The notes under the pieces: model-generated
What the model saw: the letters and a program-made list of their open reading frames with translations, nothing else
Database searches by the model: none
What the model was told of the DNA's origin: nothing
Assembly (NCBI GenBank): GCA_011046145.1
Contig: DSBA01000056.1
Location: forward strand, 1-22,438
Direction of reading: 5' to 3'
Length of the DNA stretch: 22,438 nucleotides
Origin: Candidatus Uhrbacteria bacterium
GTDB lineage: Bacteria > Patescibacteriota > Patescibacteriia > CAIXNZ01
Position numbers and translations under genes: made by a program
Shown: positions 1 through 6,947 of the stretch, one piece after another
Layout of the letters: each line of letters opens with the position of its first letter
Numbering within the stretch: the stretch's first letter is position 1

Positions 1-105
1 ATACACTCGGCTTTAAAGTGCCCGCCCGCAGTTTTCGCGCAAAGATTAAATTTTCAAGCTAACAAACTAATTTACCCGGGCAAATCTTTGAGACAACCTG
101 TCTAA
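1..105 (+). CDS. DDE (IS3/IS481-type) transposase, C-terminal fragment, cut by window edge
   Basis: Frame 1 is open from the first base to a TAA at 103-105 and gives 34 residues beginning IHSALKCPPAVFAQRLN. This resembles the usual end of integrase-core (rve) transposases, where a (R)xHSAL...PAxF segment follows the last catalytic region. The catalytic DDE residues would lie upstream, outside the window. The element would end shortly after the stop, where TGTC (99-102) and GACA (119-122) face each other, but I cannot define the terminal repeat from one end. Assignment rests on one short motif, so it is moderate. Confidence 0.5.
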   Translation: MHSALKCPPAVFAQRLNFQANKLIYPGKSLRQPV

Positions 106-210
106 AAAATGGGTACTTGACATCATTTTTTCCATAGAGTAAGTTAATTATTGAGTTTGTATATTACAAAACATTTTAACCTACACGTCAACCCCACTTC
201 CCAGACACCC

Positions 211-239
211 TTGACAGCCTATTTGGGCCATGATATGAT
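211..239 (+). promoter_or_regulatory. Near-consensus sigma70-type promoter
   Basis: TTGACA at 211-216 and TATGAT at 234-239 are separated by 17 nt, and a TG at 231-232 makes an extended -10. Transcription would start near 245. It leads into the zinc-ribbon gene at 388 with a leader of about 140 nt. Just before the ribosome binding site the leader carries a hairpin at 348-365 (7-bp stem CAAGATT, GAAA loop). Box match and spacing are seen directly; activity is inferred. Confidence 0.55.
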
Positions 240-387
240 TCACCCTAACATATGCCCAAATTTTGGTGCAAAAAATTGTACCTTAACATATAAATTATTG
301 TTAGCCAAGCAGCTTAGAGATAAAGAGGCTTTCAACAACACAAAACACAAGATTGAAAAATCTTGAGATAAAAGGGAGGGAGTTATT

Positions 388-621
388 ATGGGAACCAAGG
401 AAGAAAGAAAAGAAACAATTATGCTTTATTTAAAAATCTTTTTAAATTTATGCATAATTCTCGCCGGACAGCTTTTTCTTTTTCTTTTCGCGGTCATATC
501 TGCTATTTTGCCGCGCAAATGCCCAAAATGCAAAGTTTGGATGGTTGTAACCATTTCAAAACATGATTATCCAAGCACTAAGAAATGCCCTAATTGCGGA
601 GTGAGAAATTTTGAGATGTAA
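388..621 (+). CDS. Small membrane protein with C-terminal zinc ribbon
   Basis: 77 residues. A short charged N-terminus (about 1-12) precedes one hydrophobic segment (about 13-41). A compact C-terminal domain follows, with CPKC near residue 47 and CPNC near residue 67. Two CxxC knuckles 16 residues apart look like a zinc-ribbon that binds one Zn2+. The domain probably sits on the cytoplasmic side, with the helix anchoring it. The start is supported by a strong GGGAGGG Shine-Dalgarno about 6 nt before the ATG. It has its own promoter (211-239) and no obvious operon partner. I do not recognise a named family. A role in nucleic-acid or protein binding at the membrane would be a guess. Confidence 0.65.
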   Translation: MGTKEERKETIMLYLKIFLNLCIILAGQLFLFLFAVISAILPRKCPKCKVWMVVTISKHDYPSTKKCPNCGVRNFEM

Positions 622-743
622 TTTTCCCTCTTAAATCTTATTCTGAACTTTTGTCTCAGAAGACAGATTTATTCATAAGGGTCAGGGTGTCTTTCTGAAA
701 AACAAAAATAGCGATTTAAACTTTCCTATAAAGGGGGGATAAA

Positions 744-1637
744 ATGACAGGTTTGGTTTTAAGCGAACAGGTAAAGGAACTTGGTAAAAAACAACTGGAT
801 TTCAGTAATGTTAGTTGTTTGCCGCCAAGAATTCAGGAATTACTTGGTGATCCTTTTACATTAAAAGACCCTAAAAAGTTTCAAGAAGTATTAAAGTATA
901 CTACATCTAAATCCGAGATCGCCAGAATTCTTCACGATAATCCAGCTAGCGATGCTATGTTGCGGATTGTTTATCCCGATTACAATGGACATCCGCTGAC
1001 TGACGGATTGGATTATTTTTTGAGTCATTCACTCTCTGGACAGGCTCTTAGGGATCGACTCCAAATTTGTTCTTCCTGGCTGGCAAAGAATTTTTTACTC
1101 CCCCAAAAAAGAGTAATCGATTTGGGCGGTGGTTCAGGCTCTTATGCCTTTGAGTCTCTAAGAATTGCTGGCAGAGTCCCTAATGGATTCATTTGGGAAT
1201 GCCTTGATTTGGACCCGATTGCTATCCAGATTGGAGAAGACAGAGCAAAGAGTTTGGGTATACAGAATTCTGTAATATTCAGGCATGGTAATTTTATGTC
1301 AGCTAAATCCATTCAGAAACTTGCCGATTTCGGAGTTTTAATTGGTGTCCTTTGTGGAATGGACAAAGAAACCTCAATTAATTGTTTGGAACGTTCAAAA
1401 GTACACCTTAAAAAATGTGGTGAAATTTTTGCCGCTACTTTATTAATTCAGAGTTTTAATGAGGATCCTTTAACTTTCCGAATACTCTGTAATATTGGTG
1501 GTTGGCAACTTCGCCCTAAGACGATAGAAGATGTTAAAGATATTTTTAAAACCGCAGGTTTTAAAATAATCAACATCTTCAGCGAACGACCGGAGGGAAA
1601 TGGACAATATGCAATTGTTCACGCTCGTCGTGATTAA
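744..1637 (+). CDS. Class I SAM-dependent methyltransferase, substrate unknown
   Basis: 297 residues. The first ~115 residues are helical and lack a recognisable motif. A Rossmann methyltransferase domain follows. Motif I is VIDLGGGSGSYAFE (124-137), with the glycine loop that holds S-adenosylmethionine. The acidic strand-2 end is CLDLDP (153-158), expected to bind the ribose hydroxyls. The C-terminal strand pair ends in IVHARRD. The layout (helical N-terminal cap plus C-terminal catalytic domain) is that of small-molecule O/N-methyltransferases, but nothing identifies the substrate. A GGGGGG tract 7 nt before the ATG serves as ribosome binding site. It is monocistronic, ending at the hairpin at 1663-1691. 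Confidence 0.8.
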   Translation: MTGLVLSEQVKELGKKQLDFSNVSCLPPRIQELLGDPFTLKDPKKFQEVLKYTTSKSEIARILHDNPASDAMLRIVYPDYNGHPLTDGLDYFLSHSLSGQALRDRLQICSSWLAKNFLLPQKRVIDLGGGSGSYAFESLRIAGRVPNGFIWECLDLDPIAIQIGEDRAKSLGIQNSVIFRHGNFMSAKSIQKLADFGVLIGVLCGMDKETSINCLERSKVHLKKCGEIFAATLLIQSFNEDPLTFRILCNIGGWQLRPKTIEDVKDIFKTAGFKIINIFSERPEGNGQYAIVHARRD

Positions 1638-1662
1638 TTGCTAGAATTTATTATATTAAAAC

Positions 1663-1691
1663 AAAGGTAGTGTATTACGCACTACCTTTTT
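1663..1691 (+). terminator. Rho-independent terminator after the methyltransferase
   Basis: A perfect 10-bp stem (AAAGGTAGTG at 1663-1672 with CACTACCTTT at 1680-1689) and a 7-nt loop run into T residues. It sits 25 nt after the methyltransferase stop and just before the kinase promoter. Confidence 0.85.
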
Positions 1692-1705
1692 ATATGCTGA
1701 AAATA

Positions 1706-1714
1706 TGTTATAAT
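1706..1714 (+). promoter_or_regulatory. Extended -10 promoter for the histidine kinase
   Basis: TG-T-TATAAT at 1706-1714 is a perfect extended -10 element. The expected -35 position overlaps the terminator and has no good match, which is normal for extended -10 promoters. The predicted start near 1720 leaves a leader of about 15 nt before the ATG at 1736. No clear Shine-Dalgarno is present. Confidence 0.5.
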
Positions 1715-1735
1715 ATATATATTTAAAGTTAACTT

Positions 1736-3970
1736 ATGACATTAGTATATAATTATTTTTTATATTCTTCTATATTTAATGCTGTAGTCGCTACAGTATT
1801 AGGTTTATTAATATTATTAAAAAATCCGAAAAATAAGGCAAATAAATTATTTACTCTTTTTTGTTTAGCTTTTTGTGCTTGGTCTTATCCATATATTGGT
1901 TGGCCAATTGCCATGACTAGAGAAGGAGCATTATTATCTTTTCAACTATTACATATTGGAGCAAGTTTTGTTTCGATTACATATTTACATTTCGTGATCG
2001 GATGGCTTAATCTTTATAATAGAAAAAATAAGATTATCTTGGGCCTGGGCTATCTTGCTTCTTTATTTTTTGCTATAAATACTTTTTCCCCTTTATTTAT
2101 TAAAGGCATGGAGCCAATCTTTTCAATGAGGTATTGGGCAATTCCAGGCCCTTTATATCATTTTTATTTAATAATGTTTTTTGGATTATTTCTTTATGCG
2201 TCTTATTTATTATTATTTAATTTTAAAAGAACATCTGGGATATTAAAAAAACAAATACAATTTACATTAATAGGCATGGTGTTAGCTTTCTTGGGAGGAT
2301 CAACAAATTATTTTTTATGGTATAACATAAATATCCCGCCATATGGTAATATATTTGCTGCTTCCTTTGTTATTTTTACTGCGTATGCCATCTTGAAATA
2401 TCGTTTCATGGATATTCGTTTAATCATTAAGCGTTCTGCGGTATTTACTTTACTTGTTCTTATTATCACTGCTATTTATTCTGTTCTGGCATATTTAATC
2501 AGCATTTTATTTATCGGCTTAATTGGCGTTCAATCAGTATTTTTAAGCGGTATTTTAACTGCTGTTTTTGTGGCTTTGGGTTTTGAGCCTTTGAAAAAAT
2601 CATTGTCAGTAGCCACTGATAAATATCTTTTTAAAGCCCCTTACAATCCCCAGGAAGTTTTGGCCGAATTTTCCGACAAGCTGACATCTACTTTGGACCT
2701 GAAGCAAATTTCAAATTTTATCACCAAAAGAACCAGCGAAGTTTTTAAGCCGTTTTTTGTTTCCTTGTTTTTGCTCAATGAAGAGAAAAAAGAGTATGAG
2801 AAAGAAATTGTCTGGGGCAAGACAAGCGATGATTTGCCCAAAATTGATTCCAAGATTTTTAATAAAGTTTTTAATTATCTCCAGAGCATTAATAAAGAAA
2901 AAGAAATTCTGGTCAAAGAAGAAATCAAAAAAATAAACGAACAGCTTGATAATCCGGTTTTGAAGCTTTTAATTGAAATGCTGGAGAAATACGGGGTTAA
3001 TCTGATTGTGCCGCTTTATGTGAGGGATAAATTAACAGGCATTTTGTTTTTGGGCGATAAAAAATCAGGCGATATTTATTCCAGCGAAGATATCAGAATG
3101 CTGGAAATCATTAGCGGCCAGTCAGCCGTGGCCATCCAAAACGCAAAGCTTTTTGAAGAGCAAAAGAAATTTGCCAGCCGCTTGAAACGCGAAGTTGATA
3201 AGGCAACCAAAGAATTGAAAGAAGCCAATGTTCAGCTCAAAAAACTTGACCGCGCCAAATCAGAGTTTATTTCCATTGCTTCTCATCAGTTAAGAACGCC
3301 TTTGACTGTGATTAAAGGTTATATTTCCATGATTAATCAAGGCGATTTTGGCCAAGTGCCGGGAAAAGTCGCTGAACCTTTGGATAGAGTTTATAAAAGC
3401 ACTTTGCGCATCATCGGCTTGGTGGAAGATTTGCTTAATATCTCCAGAATTGAAAGCGGTAGAATGAAATATTATTTTGAAAAAGCTGATTTGCTTGAAG
3501 TGATTGAAGATGTTTATGAAGAATTAAAACAGCACGCTGAAAACAAGGGGTTGAAATTTGTTTTGCAAAAACCTCGGGTAAAAATCCCGCTTATTATTTT
3601 TGATAAAGCCAAAGTGCGGGAAGTTGTTATGAACCTGATGGATAATGCCATTAAATATACGGATAAAGGTTTTGTTAATGTTGAATTGAAAAGATTAAAT
3701 AATACTCTTGAGTTTTGCGTCAGCGATTCAGGCCGGGGCCTGGCGCCTGATGAAATGCCCATGCTTTTCCAGAAATTTTCCCGCGCCAAGGGCGTGCAGT
3801 TAGTGCATACCGAAGGCACGGGCCTGGGCCTTTATATTGCCAAAAATATTTTGCAAAAACACCAGGCCAAAATCTGGGCAGAATCAGAAGGCAGAAATAA
3901 AGGCTCTAAATTCTGCATTAGCTTTAAAATTGAGAATAAAAAAATAGAAAAGAAATTGGGGAAGAAATAA
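1736..3970 (+). CDS. Membrane-bound sensor histidine kinase with GAF domain
   Basis: 744 residues. Residues 1-285 hold about eight to nine hydrophobic helices, resembling the multi-helix 7TM sensor modules of this kinase class. A GAF-like domain (about 305-475) is followed by a coiled coil (475-510). The HisKA domain has the phospho-accepting H517 in SHQLRTP, and the HATPase domain follows. The N-box is VVMNLMDNAIKY (630-641), G1 is DSGRGL (664-669), the F-box is LFQKFSRAKG and G2 is GTGLGL (694-699). All catalytic boxes are intact, so it should autophosphorylate and pass phosphate to a response regulator. No regulator lies next to it, making it an orphan. The N-terminal third is much richer in AT and TTA-Leu codons than the rest. 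The sensed signal is unknown; membrane state or a small ligand at the GAF domain are possibilities. Confidence 0.92.
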   Translation: MTLVYNYFLYSSIFNAVVATVLGLLILLKNPKNKANKLFTLFCLAFCAWSYPYIGWPIAMTREGALLSFQLLHIGASFVSITYLHFVIGWLNLYNRKNKIILGLGYLASLFFAINTFSPLFIKGMEPIFSMRYWAIPGPLYHFYLIMFFGLFLYASYLLLFNFKRTSGILKKQIQFTLIGMVLAFLGGSTNYFLWYNINIPPYGNIFAASFVIFTAYAILKYRFMDIRLIIKRSAVFTLLVLIITAIYSVLAYLISILFIGLIGVQSVFLSGILTAVFVALGFEPLKKSLSVATDKYLFKAPYNPQEVLAEFSDKLTSTLDLKQISNFITKRTSEVFKPFFVSLFLLNEEKKEYEKEIVWGKTSDDLPKIDSKIFNKVFNYLQSINKEKEILVKEEIKKINEQLDNPVLKLLIEMLEKYGVNLIVPLYVRDKLTGILFLGDKKSGDIYSSEDIRMLEIISGQSAVAIQNAKLFEEQKKFASRLKREVDKATKELKEANVQLKKLDRAKSEFISIASHQLRTPLTVIKGYISMINQGDFGQVPGKVAEPLDRVYKSTLRIIGLVEDLLNISRIESGRMKYYFEKADLLEVIEDVYEELKQHAENKGLKFVLQKPRVKIPLIIFDKAKVREVVMNLMDNAIKYTDKGFVNVELKRLNNTLEFCVSDSGRGLAPDEMPMLFQKFSRAKGVQLVHTEGTGLGLYIAKNILQKHQAKIWAESEGRNKGSKFCISFKIENKKIEKKLGKK

Positions 3971-3981
3971 TCTTCAGGCGA

Positions 3982-4236
3982 TTACCATGGGCTTTTTTGT
4001 CCGCCGAAGCAGAGCAAAGGCGGAAGCCTCTGCACAGCTACAAAGTGGCTGAGAATGATAATTTCTAATTCGGCAGCTATGCTGCCGCGCGGATCCTGAA
4101 GGATCCGGTAAATATTAAGGAGGTACTTATCAGAACCTTTAGGTTCTGAACTGCCACAGAGTGGCAGAAAATAAAATAGACATAGTAAAGGCGGCTCCGT
4201 AATATAGAGCCGATCAGACCCTAAAGGGTCTGGTAA
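3982..4236 (+). repeat. Left REP-like hairpin array (TTAC ... GTAA) upstream of the Y1 transposase
   Basis: The array opens with TTAC (3982-3985) directly before a large bulged hairpin (3986-4034). Short hairpins follow, mostly with 7-bp stems and 3-4-nt loops: 4035-4051 (AAA loop), 4071-4087 (CGGCAGC, TAT loop), 4090-4107 (CGGATCC, TGAA loop), 4131-4148 (CAGAACC, TTTA loop), 4151-4167 (CTGCCAC, AGA loop), 4192-4212 (CGGCTC, 9-nt loop) and 4215-4232 (CAGACCC, TAAA loop). Those at 4090 and 4215 are followed immediately by GTAA, the reverse complement of the opening TTAC. This matches REP/BIME architecture, in which a tetranucleotide next to a hairpin is read by the partner transposase. It is not a terminator series: no T-tracts follow the stems. 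Confidence 0.75.
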
Positions 4237-4268
4237 GTATTTTCTTGAAATTAAATGTTTTAGGGTTT

Positions 4269-4766
4269 ATGGAATATTATTTGGATAATAATTATTTTTT
4301 TATAACCTGCCGGACAAATGATGGTAAAAATTATTTCTATAACGAAGAAGTACGGGGATTTATTTTAAATCTTTTTAAAAATATTGAAAATGATTTTAAT
4401 ATTAAATTTTCAGCATATAGTATTTTGTTAAATCATTATCATTTTTTGCTGCATTTGCAAATTGGCAAGGATATATCTAAGGTGATTAATAAAATAAATG
4501 GCAACATTTCTCATTTTTTAAAAGATGCGCCAAAACCCCTCTGGGATATATATCATAACAGCAATGCTTTTGACGAAGAATCATTTTATAAAATATTGGG
4601 CTATATTGCTGGGAATCCTTTTAAACATGATTTAGTAAAAAATATTGAGGATTTGAAAAAGTATAGATTTAGCAATTATAATGAATTGGCAGAAAAATAT
4701 AGTTATGAGGGAATTAATGAAATTATTTGCAATGTGCAGAAATTGAATTGGGAATTAAAATTTTAA
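4269..4766 (+). CDS. REP-associated tyrosine (Y1, IS200-like) transposase
   Basis: 165 residues from the ATG at 4269. The ATG is chosen over an in-frame TTG at 4245 because the fold begins at MEYYLDNNYFFITCRT and an AGGG lies just upstream; no Shine-Dalgarno precedes the TTG. The HUH motif is H56-Y57-H58 (in LNHYHFLLH). The catalytic tyrosine is probably Y112 in LGYIAGNP (Y107 is an alternative). The tail ...LVKNIEDLKKYRFSNY matches the family's usual ending after the NP motif. Such enzymes nick and rejoin single-stranded DNA at hairpins marked by a tetranucleotide. Here the gene lies between two hairpin arrays, as in RAYT-REP systems. It looks intact, and is single-copy within the window. 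Confidence 0.85.
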   Translation: MEYYLDNNYFFITCRTNDGKNYFYNEEVRGFILNLFKNIENDFNIKFSAYSILLNHYHFLLHLQIGKDISKVINKINGNISHFLKDAPKPLWDIYHNSNAFDEESFYKILGYIAGNPFKHDLVKNIEDLKKYRFSNYNELAEKYSYEGINEIICNVQKLNWELKF

Positions 4767-4776
4767 CCATTATTAA

Positions 4777-5056
4777 TTACCAGGGGCTTTTTTGTCCGCC
4801 GAAGCAGAGCAAAGGCGGAAGCCCCTGCACAGCCACGAAGTGGCTGAAATAAATAATAAAGAAGTTATTATTCCGCGGTTTTGCCGCAGTGCGGCTGCTG
4901 ATCCGCCCCTAAAGGGACGGGTAATATTCCAGGGATGTTTTTGCTGTCATTGCACTTTGGCGGAGGCTAAAGCGTCCGGTAATTAAAATACTTGATAGCA
5001 GCTTTAGTTCGCCTTGGCTATACAGGTCGCTGATCCGCCCCTAAAGGGGCGGGTAA
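4777..5056 (+). repeat. Right REP-like hairpin array (TTAC ... GTAA), upstream of ddl
   Basis: It starts ten bases after the transposase stop with TTAC (4777-4780) and a large hairpin whose outer arms CAGGGGCTT/AAGCCCCTG pair perfectly. A small hairpin follows at 4830-4846 (CAGCCAC, GAA loop). The first ~70 nt repeat the start of the left array with four differences, mostly within stems. Three units of 7-bp stem, TAAA loop and GTAA then follow: 4903-4924 (CCGCCCC, one mismatch), 4961-4982 (CGGAGGC, one mismatch) and 5035-5056 (CCGCCCC, perfect). GC-rich inverted repeats fill 4874-4897. An open frame through 4792-4986 is a by-product of the repeats and is not called as a gene. The last hairpin ends 13 nt before the ddl start. 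Confidence 0.75.
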
Positions 5057-5069
5057 ATGTTTTTTATTA

Positions 5070-6059
5070 ATGCAAAATAATATGCTTAAAATAGGTTTAA
5101 TTTTTGGCGGTTTAAGCAATGAACATGAGGTTTCAATAATTTCGGCCCAAAATATTGCGGCTAATTTTGATATAAAAAAATACGCTCCTGTTTTAATTTT
5201 TTGGAACAAAAATGGCGGTTTTTTCTGCGTTGAAAATTTTAAAGAAGTTAAAATTCCCAAAAAACAAAATTTGGTAAAAATCGAAGATTTTAAAAAATAT
5301 TTTGATATAGCATTCCCGATAACGCATGGAAAGTATGGAGAAGACGGCGTTTTGCAGGCTATTTTAGAAAGCCAAAGAATAAAATATTGCGGCTGCAGGG
5401 TTTTAAGTTCTGCTCTGTGTATGGATAAAGCGGTATTTAAGCAATTTGTTGAGGGACAAAAAATAAAGCAGGTTAAATTTAAAATAATTATAGACAATAA
5501 ATTATCTAAAAAAGAGTTGAAAGAAATTAAAAGAGAATTTATTTTGCCGATTTTTGTTAAGCCTGCCAATTCAGGTTCTTCGGTCGGGATCACTAAAGTT
5601 AAAAATTTGAAAAATTTGTATTCTGCGATTAAGATTGCCTTTCAACACGATAATAAAGTAATAATTGAACAAGGAATTGAAAAACCGCGTGAAATAGAAA
5701 TAGCAATTTTAGGCAATAAAAATTTAATAGTTTCTGAACCGGGGGAGCTAAAACCCTTTAATGAATTTTATGATTATAATGACAAATATAAATTAAATAA
5801 AACAAAAGTGACAATACCAGCGAAATTGAATAAAAAACAAATTAAGGAAATAAAAGAAATAGCGGGAAGAGTTTATAGAATATGTTGCTGCACTGGTTTT
5901 GCCAGAGTAGATTTTTTGCTGAAAGATAATAAAATTTATTTAAATGAAATTAATACTTTGCCTGGCTTTACGCAGAATTCAATGTATCCGCTTTTGATGA
6001 TGAATAAAGGTATGAGTTATAAGCAATTAATTAATAGAATTATTGAGTTGGCATCTTAA
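5070..6059 (+). CDS. ddl: D-alanine--D-alanine ligase
   Basis: 329 residues, ATP-grasp family, usual length. It makes the D-Ala-D-Ala dipeptide for peptidoglycan in the cytoplasm. The N-terminal substrate domain has GGLSNEHEVS, with E20 as the conserved glutamate of the EHEVS motif. The ATP-grasp core has PIFVKPANSGSSVG (160-173). Mg2+ ligands are D281, E293 and N295 in ARVDFLL and NEINTLPGF. The omega-loop carries K239-Y240, the pairing typical of true D-Ala:D-Ala enzymes, not D-lactate or VanA-type ligases. There is no Shine-Dalgarno; the ATG at 5070 follows a REP-like hairpin, and an internal ATG at 5082 is a possible alternative start. No mur genes adjoin it. Transcription may depend on whatever the hairpin array allows. 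Confidence 0.93.
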   Translation: MQNNMLKIGLIFGGLSNEHEVSIISAQNIAANFDIKKYAPVLIFWNKNGGFFCVENFKEVKIPKKQNLVKIEDFKKYFDIAFPITHGKYGEDGVLQAILESQRIKYCGCRVLSSALCMDKAVFKQFVEGQKIKQVKFKIIIDNKLSKKELKEIKREFILPIFVKPANSGSSVGITKVKNLKNLYSAIKIAFQHDNKVIIEQGIEKPREIEIAILGNKNLIVSEPGELKPFNEFYDYNDKYKLNKTKVTIPAKLNKKQIKEIKEIAGRVYRICCCTGFARVDFLLKDNKIYLNEINTLPGFTQNSMYPLLMMNKGMSYKQLINRIIELAS

Positions 6060-6155
6060 GGCGTGCCGATAAAAGCATCACATTTATTATAGAGTTTAAG
6101 ATTTAAAAAGGGTTTCTAACAAAAAAAGAGCGAGATTAGTCGAACTCACTCTTAA

Positions 6156-6205
6156 TTTAGGAGGCAAAATGTTACTAAAAGAATACGCGATGTGGATATG
6201 TGGGC
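6156..6205 (+). repeat. Direct repeat copy A, partner of the tRNA-Val trailer
   Basis: Fifty bases align without gaps to 9253-9302, with 40 identities. Copy B continues straight into the 3' end of tRNA-Val; copy A is cut off by a palindromic insert. It contains a strong Shine-Dalgarno (AGGAGG) 5 nt before an ATG at 6169. The micro-ORF reads MLLKEYAMWICG at its start and stops at 6229-6231. Whether it is translated is unknown. Confidence 0.6.
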
Positions 6206-6316
6206 CTATGCCCACCGACCTCCGTCGGCTATAGCCGACTTCGGTCGGCGTCGGCCGAAGCCCGACAGGAAAAATGAGAAGTGCCCTCCTTCGCATAAAG
6301 CAAAGCTAAGGAGGGC
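6200..6316 (+). repeat. Cluster of GC-rich palindromes (possible small insertion)
   Basis: Stems seen in order: GTGGGC/GCCCAC (6200-6215, loop CTAT), several overlapping CCGAC/GTCGG units including the 16-bp perfect palindrome GTCGGCTATAGCCGAC (6224-6239), and a 9-bp stem GCCCTCCTT/AAGGAGGGC (6283-6316). The block is bounded by TATGTGGG (6197-6204) and TAGGTGGG (6318-6325), which could be an 8-bp target duplication with one change. No coding capacity is seen. Confidence 0.5.
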
Positions 6317-6317
6317 G

Positions 6318-6338
6318 TAGGTGGGTGCTAAGGGAGTC
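6318..6338 (-). other. tRNA-Val 3'-end remnant, candidate attachment site
   Basis: Twenty of 21 bases match 9294-9314, the last 17 nt of tRNA-Val plus its first trailer bases. Homology to the rest of the tRNA is absent: after the match the sequence diverges at the T-loop. Duplication of a tRNA 3' end at the far side of a segment that begins at the tRNA 3' end is the usual footprint of site-specific integration. Confidence 0.5.
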
Positions 6339-6386
6339 CTCTCCTACGCGCTATTTTTACTGGATAGGAAAACAACCGGTAATAAT

Positions 6387-6947
6387 TTATTTTTTTTGCT
6401 TTAACATCAGTTCTGGCTTGCCAGCATTAAGCTCTTCATCTACATGTAATCCGAGTTCCTGAATAAATTGGCGAATTTCTTGTTTTGTTTTGGCAACCTT
6501 ATTATCCGCTACTTTACGCAGTTTTTCAACTTCAAGAAAAAAACCAAGATTTTGAACATCTTCAAAAACAATTTCATATTCGGGCGTGCTAAAGGTGTAT
6601 TTCTTATTATCAATGCGGACTAATTCACGAAAACCAAGATTTTTAAGAATATTCATAATGGTTTCAAAATCGCCCACGGAAGTTTCGTGTTCATCAGAAT
6701 ATGTCCATTGATCGTCATTATCAAAATAATCAATTTTATAGGCAAGATAAAATTTCCCCTCTTTTTTTCTAAGCCGTAAGCAGTTGCGCAGGCGCATATT
6801 AGTATCCGGTTGCAGTTCTGTTCTTAGAGGATCATAAAAATAAATATCTAATATGCTTTTTACTCCATGCGAGGTGAATTGTTTTAGCGCTTGGAGAGTT
6901 TTTTCTTTGGAATCTTTGAGCTTAACAAGAATTTCGATTTCTTTCAT
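6387..6947 (-). CDS. CYTH-domain protein (CyaB-like class IV adenylate cyclase / triphosphate enzyme)
   Basis: 186 residues, typical CYTH length. The family forms an antiparallel beta-tunnel that binds a triphosphate with paired acidic residues and basic side chains. Visible here are E3, E5 and K9 at the N-terminus (variant of ExExK), R58 and R60 in LRLRK, K71, E86/E88 in DEHETS, R111, K115/K116 and E139/E141 in FLEVEKL. It may be an adenylate cyclase, a thiamine- or tri-polyphosphatase, or a non-catalytic binder; the sequence alone does not decide. The ATG overlaps the stop of the HEAT/methyltransferase gene (ATGA), so translation is coupled and no separate Shine-Dalgarno is present. Confidence 0.8.
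   Translation of the reverse strand: MKEIEILVKLKDSKEKTLQALKQFTSHGVKSILDIYFYDPLRTELQPDTNMRLRNCLRLRKKEGKFYLAYKIDYFDNDDQWTYSDEHETSVGDFETIMNILKNLGFRELVRIDNKKYTFSTPEYEIVFEDVQNLGFFLEVEKLRKVADNKVAKTKQEIRQFIQELGLHVDEELNAGKPELMLKQKK

Noticed and set aside
151..366. Open frame of 71 codons starting at TTG
   Set aside because: A strong promoter (211-239) lies within it, it has no Shine-Dalgarno and no domain signal; the stretch is better read as promoter plus leader of the gene at 388.
4792..4986. Open frame of 64 codons downstream of the transposase
   Set aside because: It runs entirely through the hairpin array, and the same repeat in the left array does not keep a comparable frame.
3982..5056. CRISPR array
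   Set aside because: Repeats are short hairpins of differing sequence with irregular spacing, and there is no constant repeat with unique spacers and no cas gene.
6096..6296. Minus-strand frame with Arg/Pro-rich translation
   Set aside because: It is produced by the CCGAC/GTCGG palindromes and has no start signal.
6357..6382. Hairpin TTACTGG/CCGGTAA after the CYTH gene as its terminator
   Set aside because: On the minus strand the stem is followed by an A-rich stretch, not T. On the plus strand the T-tract is too far away. It also carries TTAC/GTAA ends, but the 12-nt loop departs from the array geometry, so it is not grouped with the arrays.
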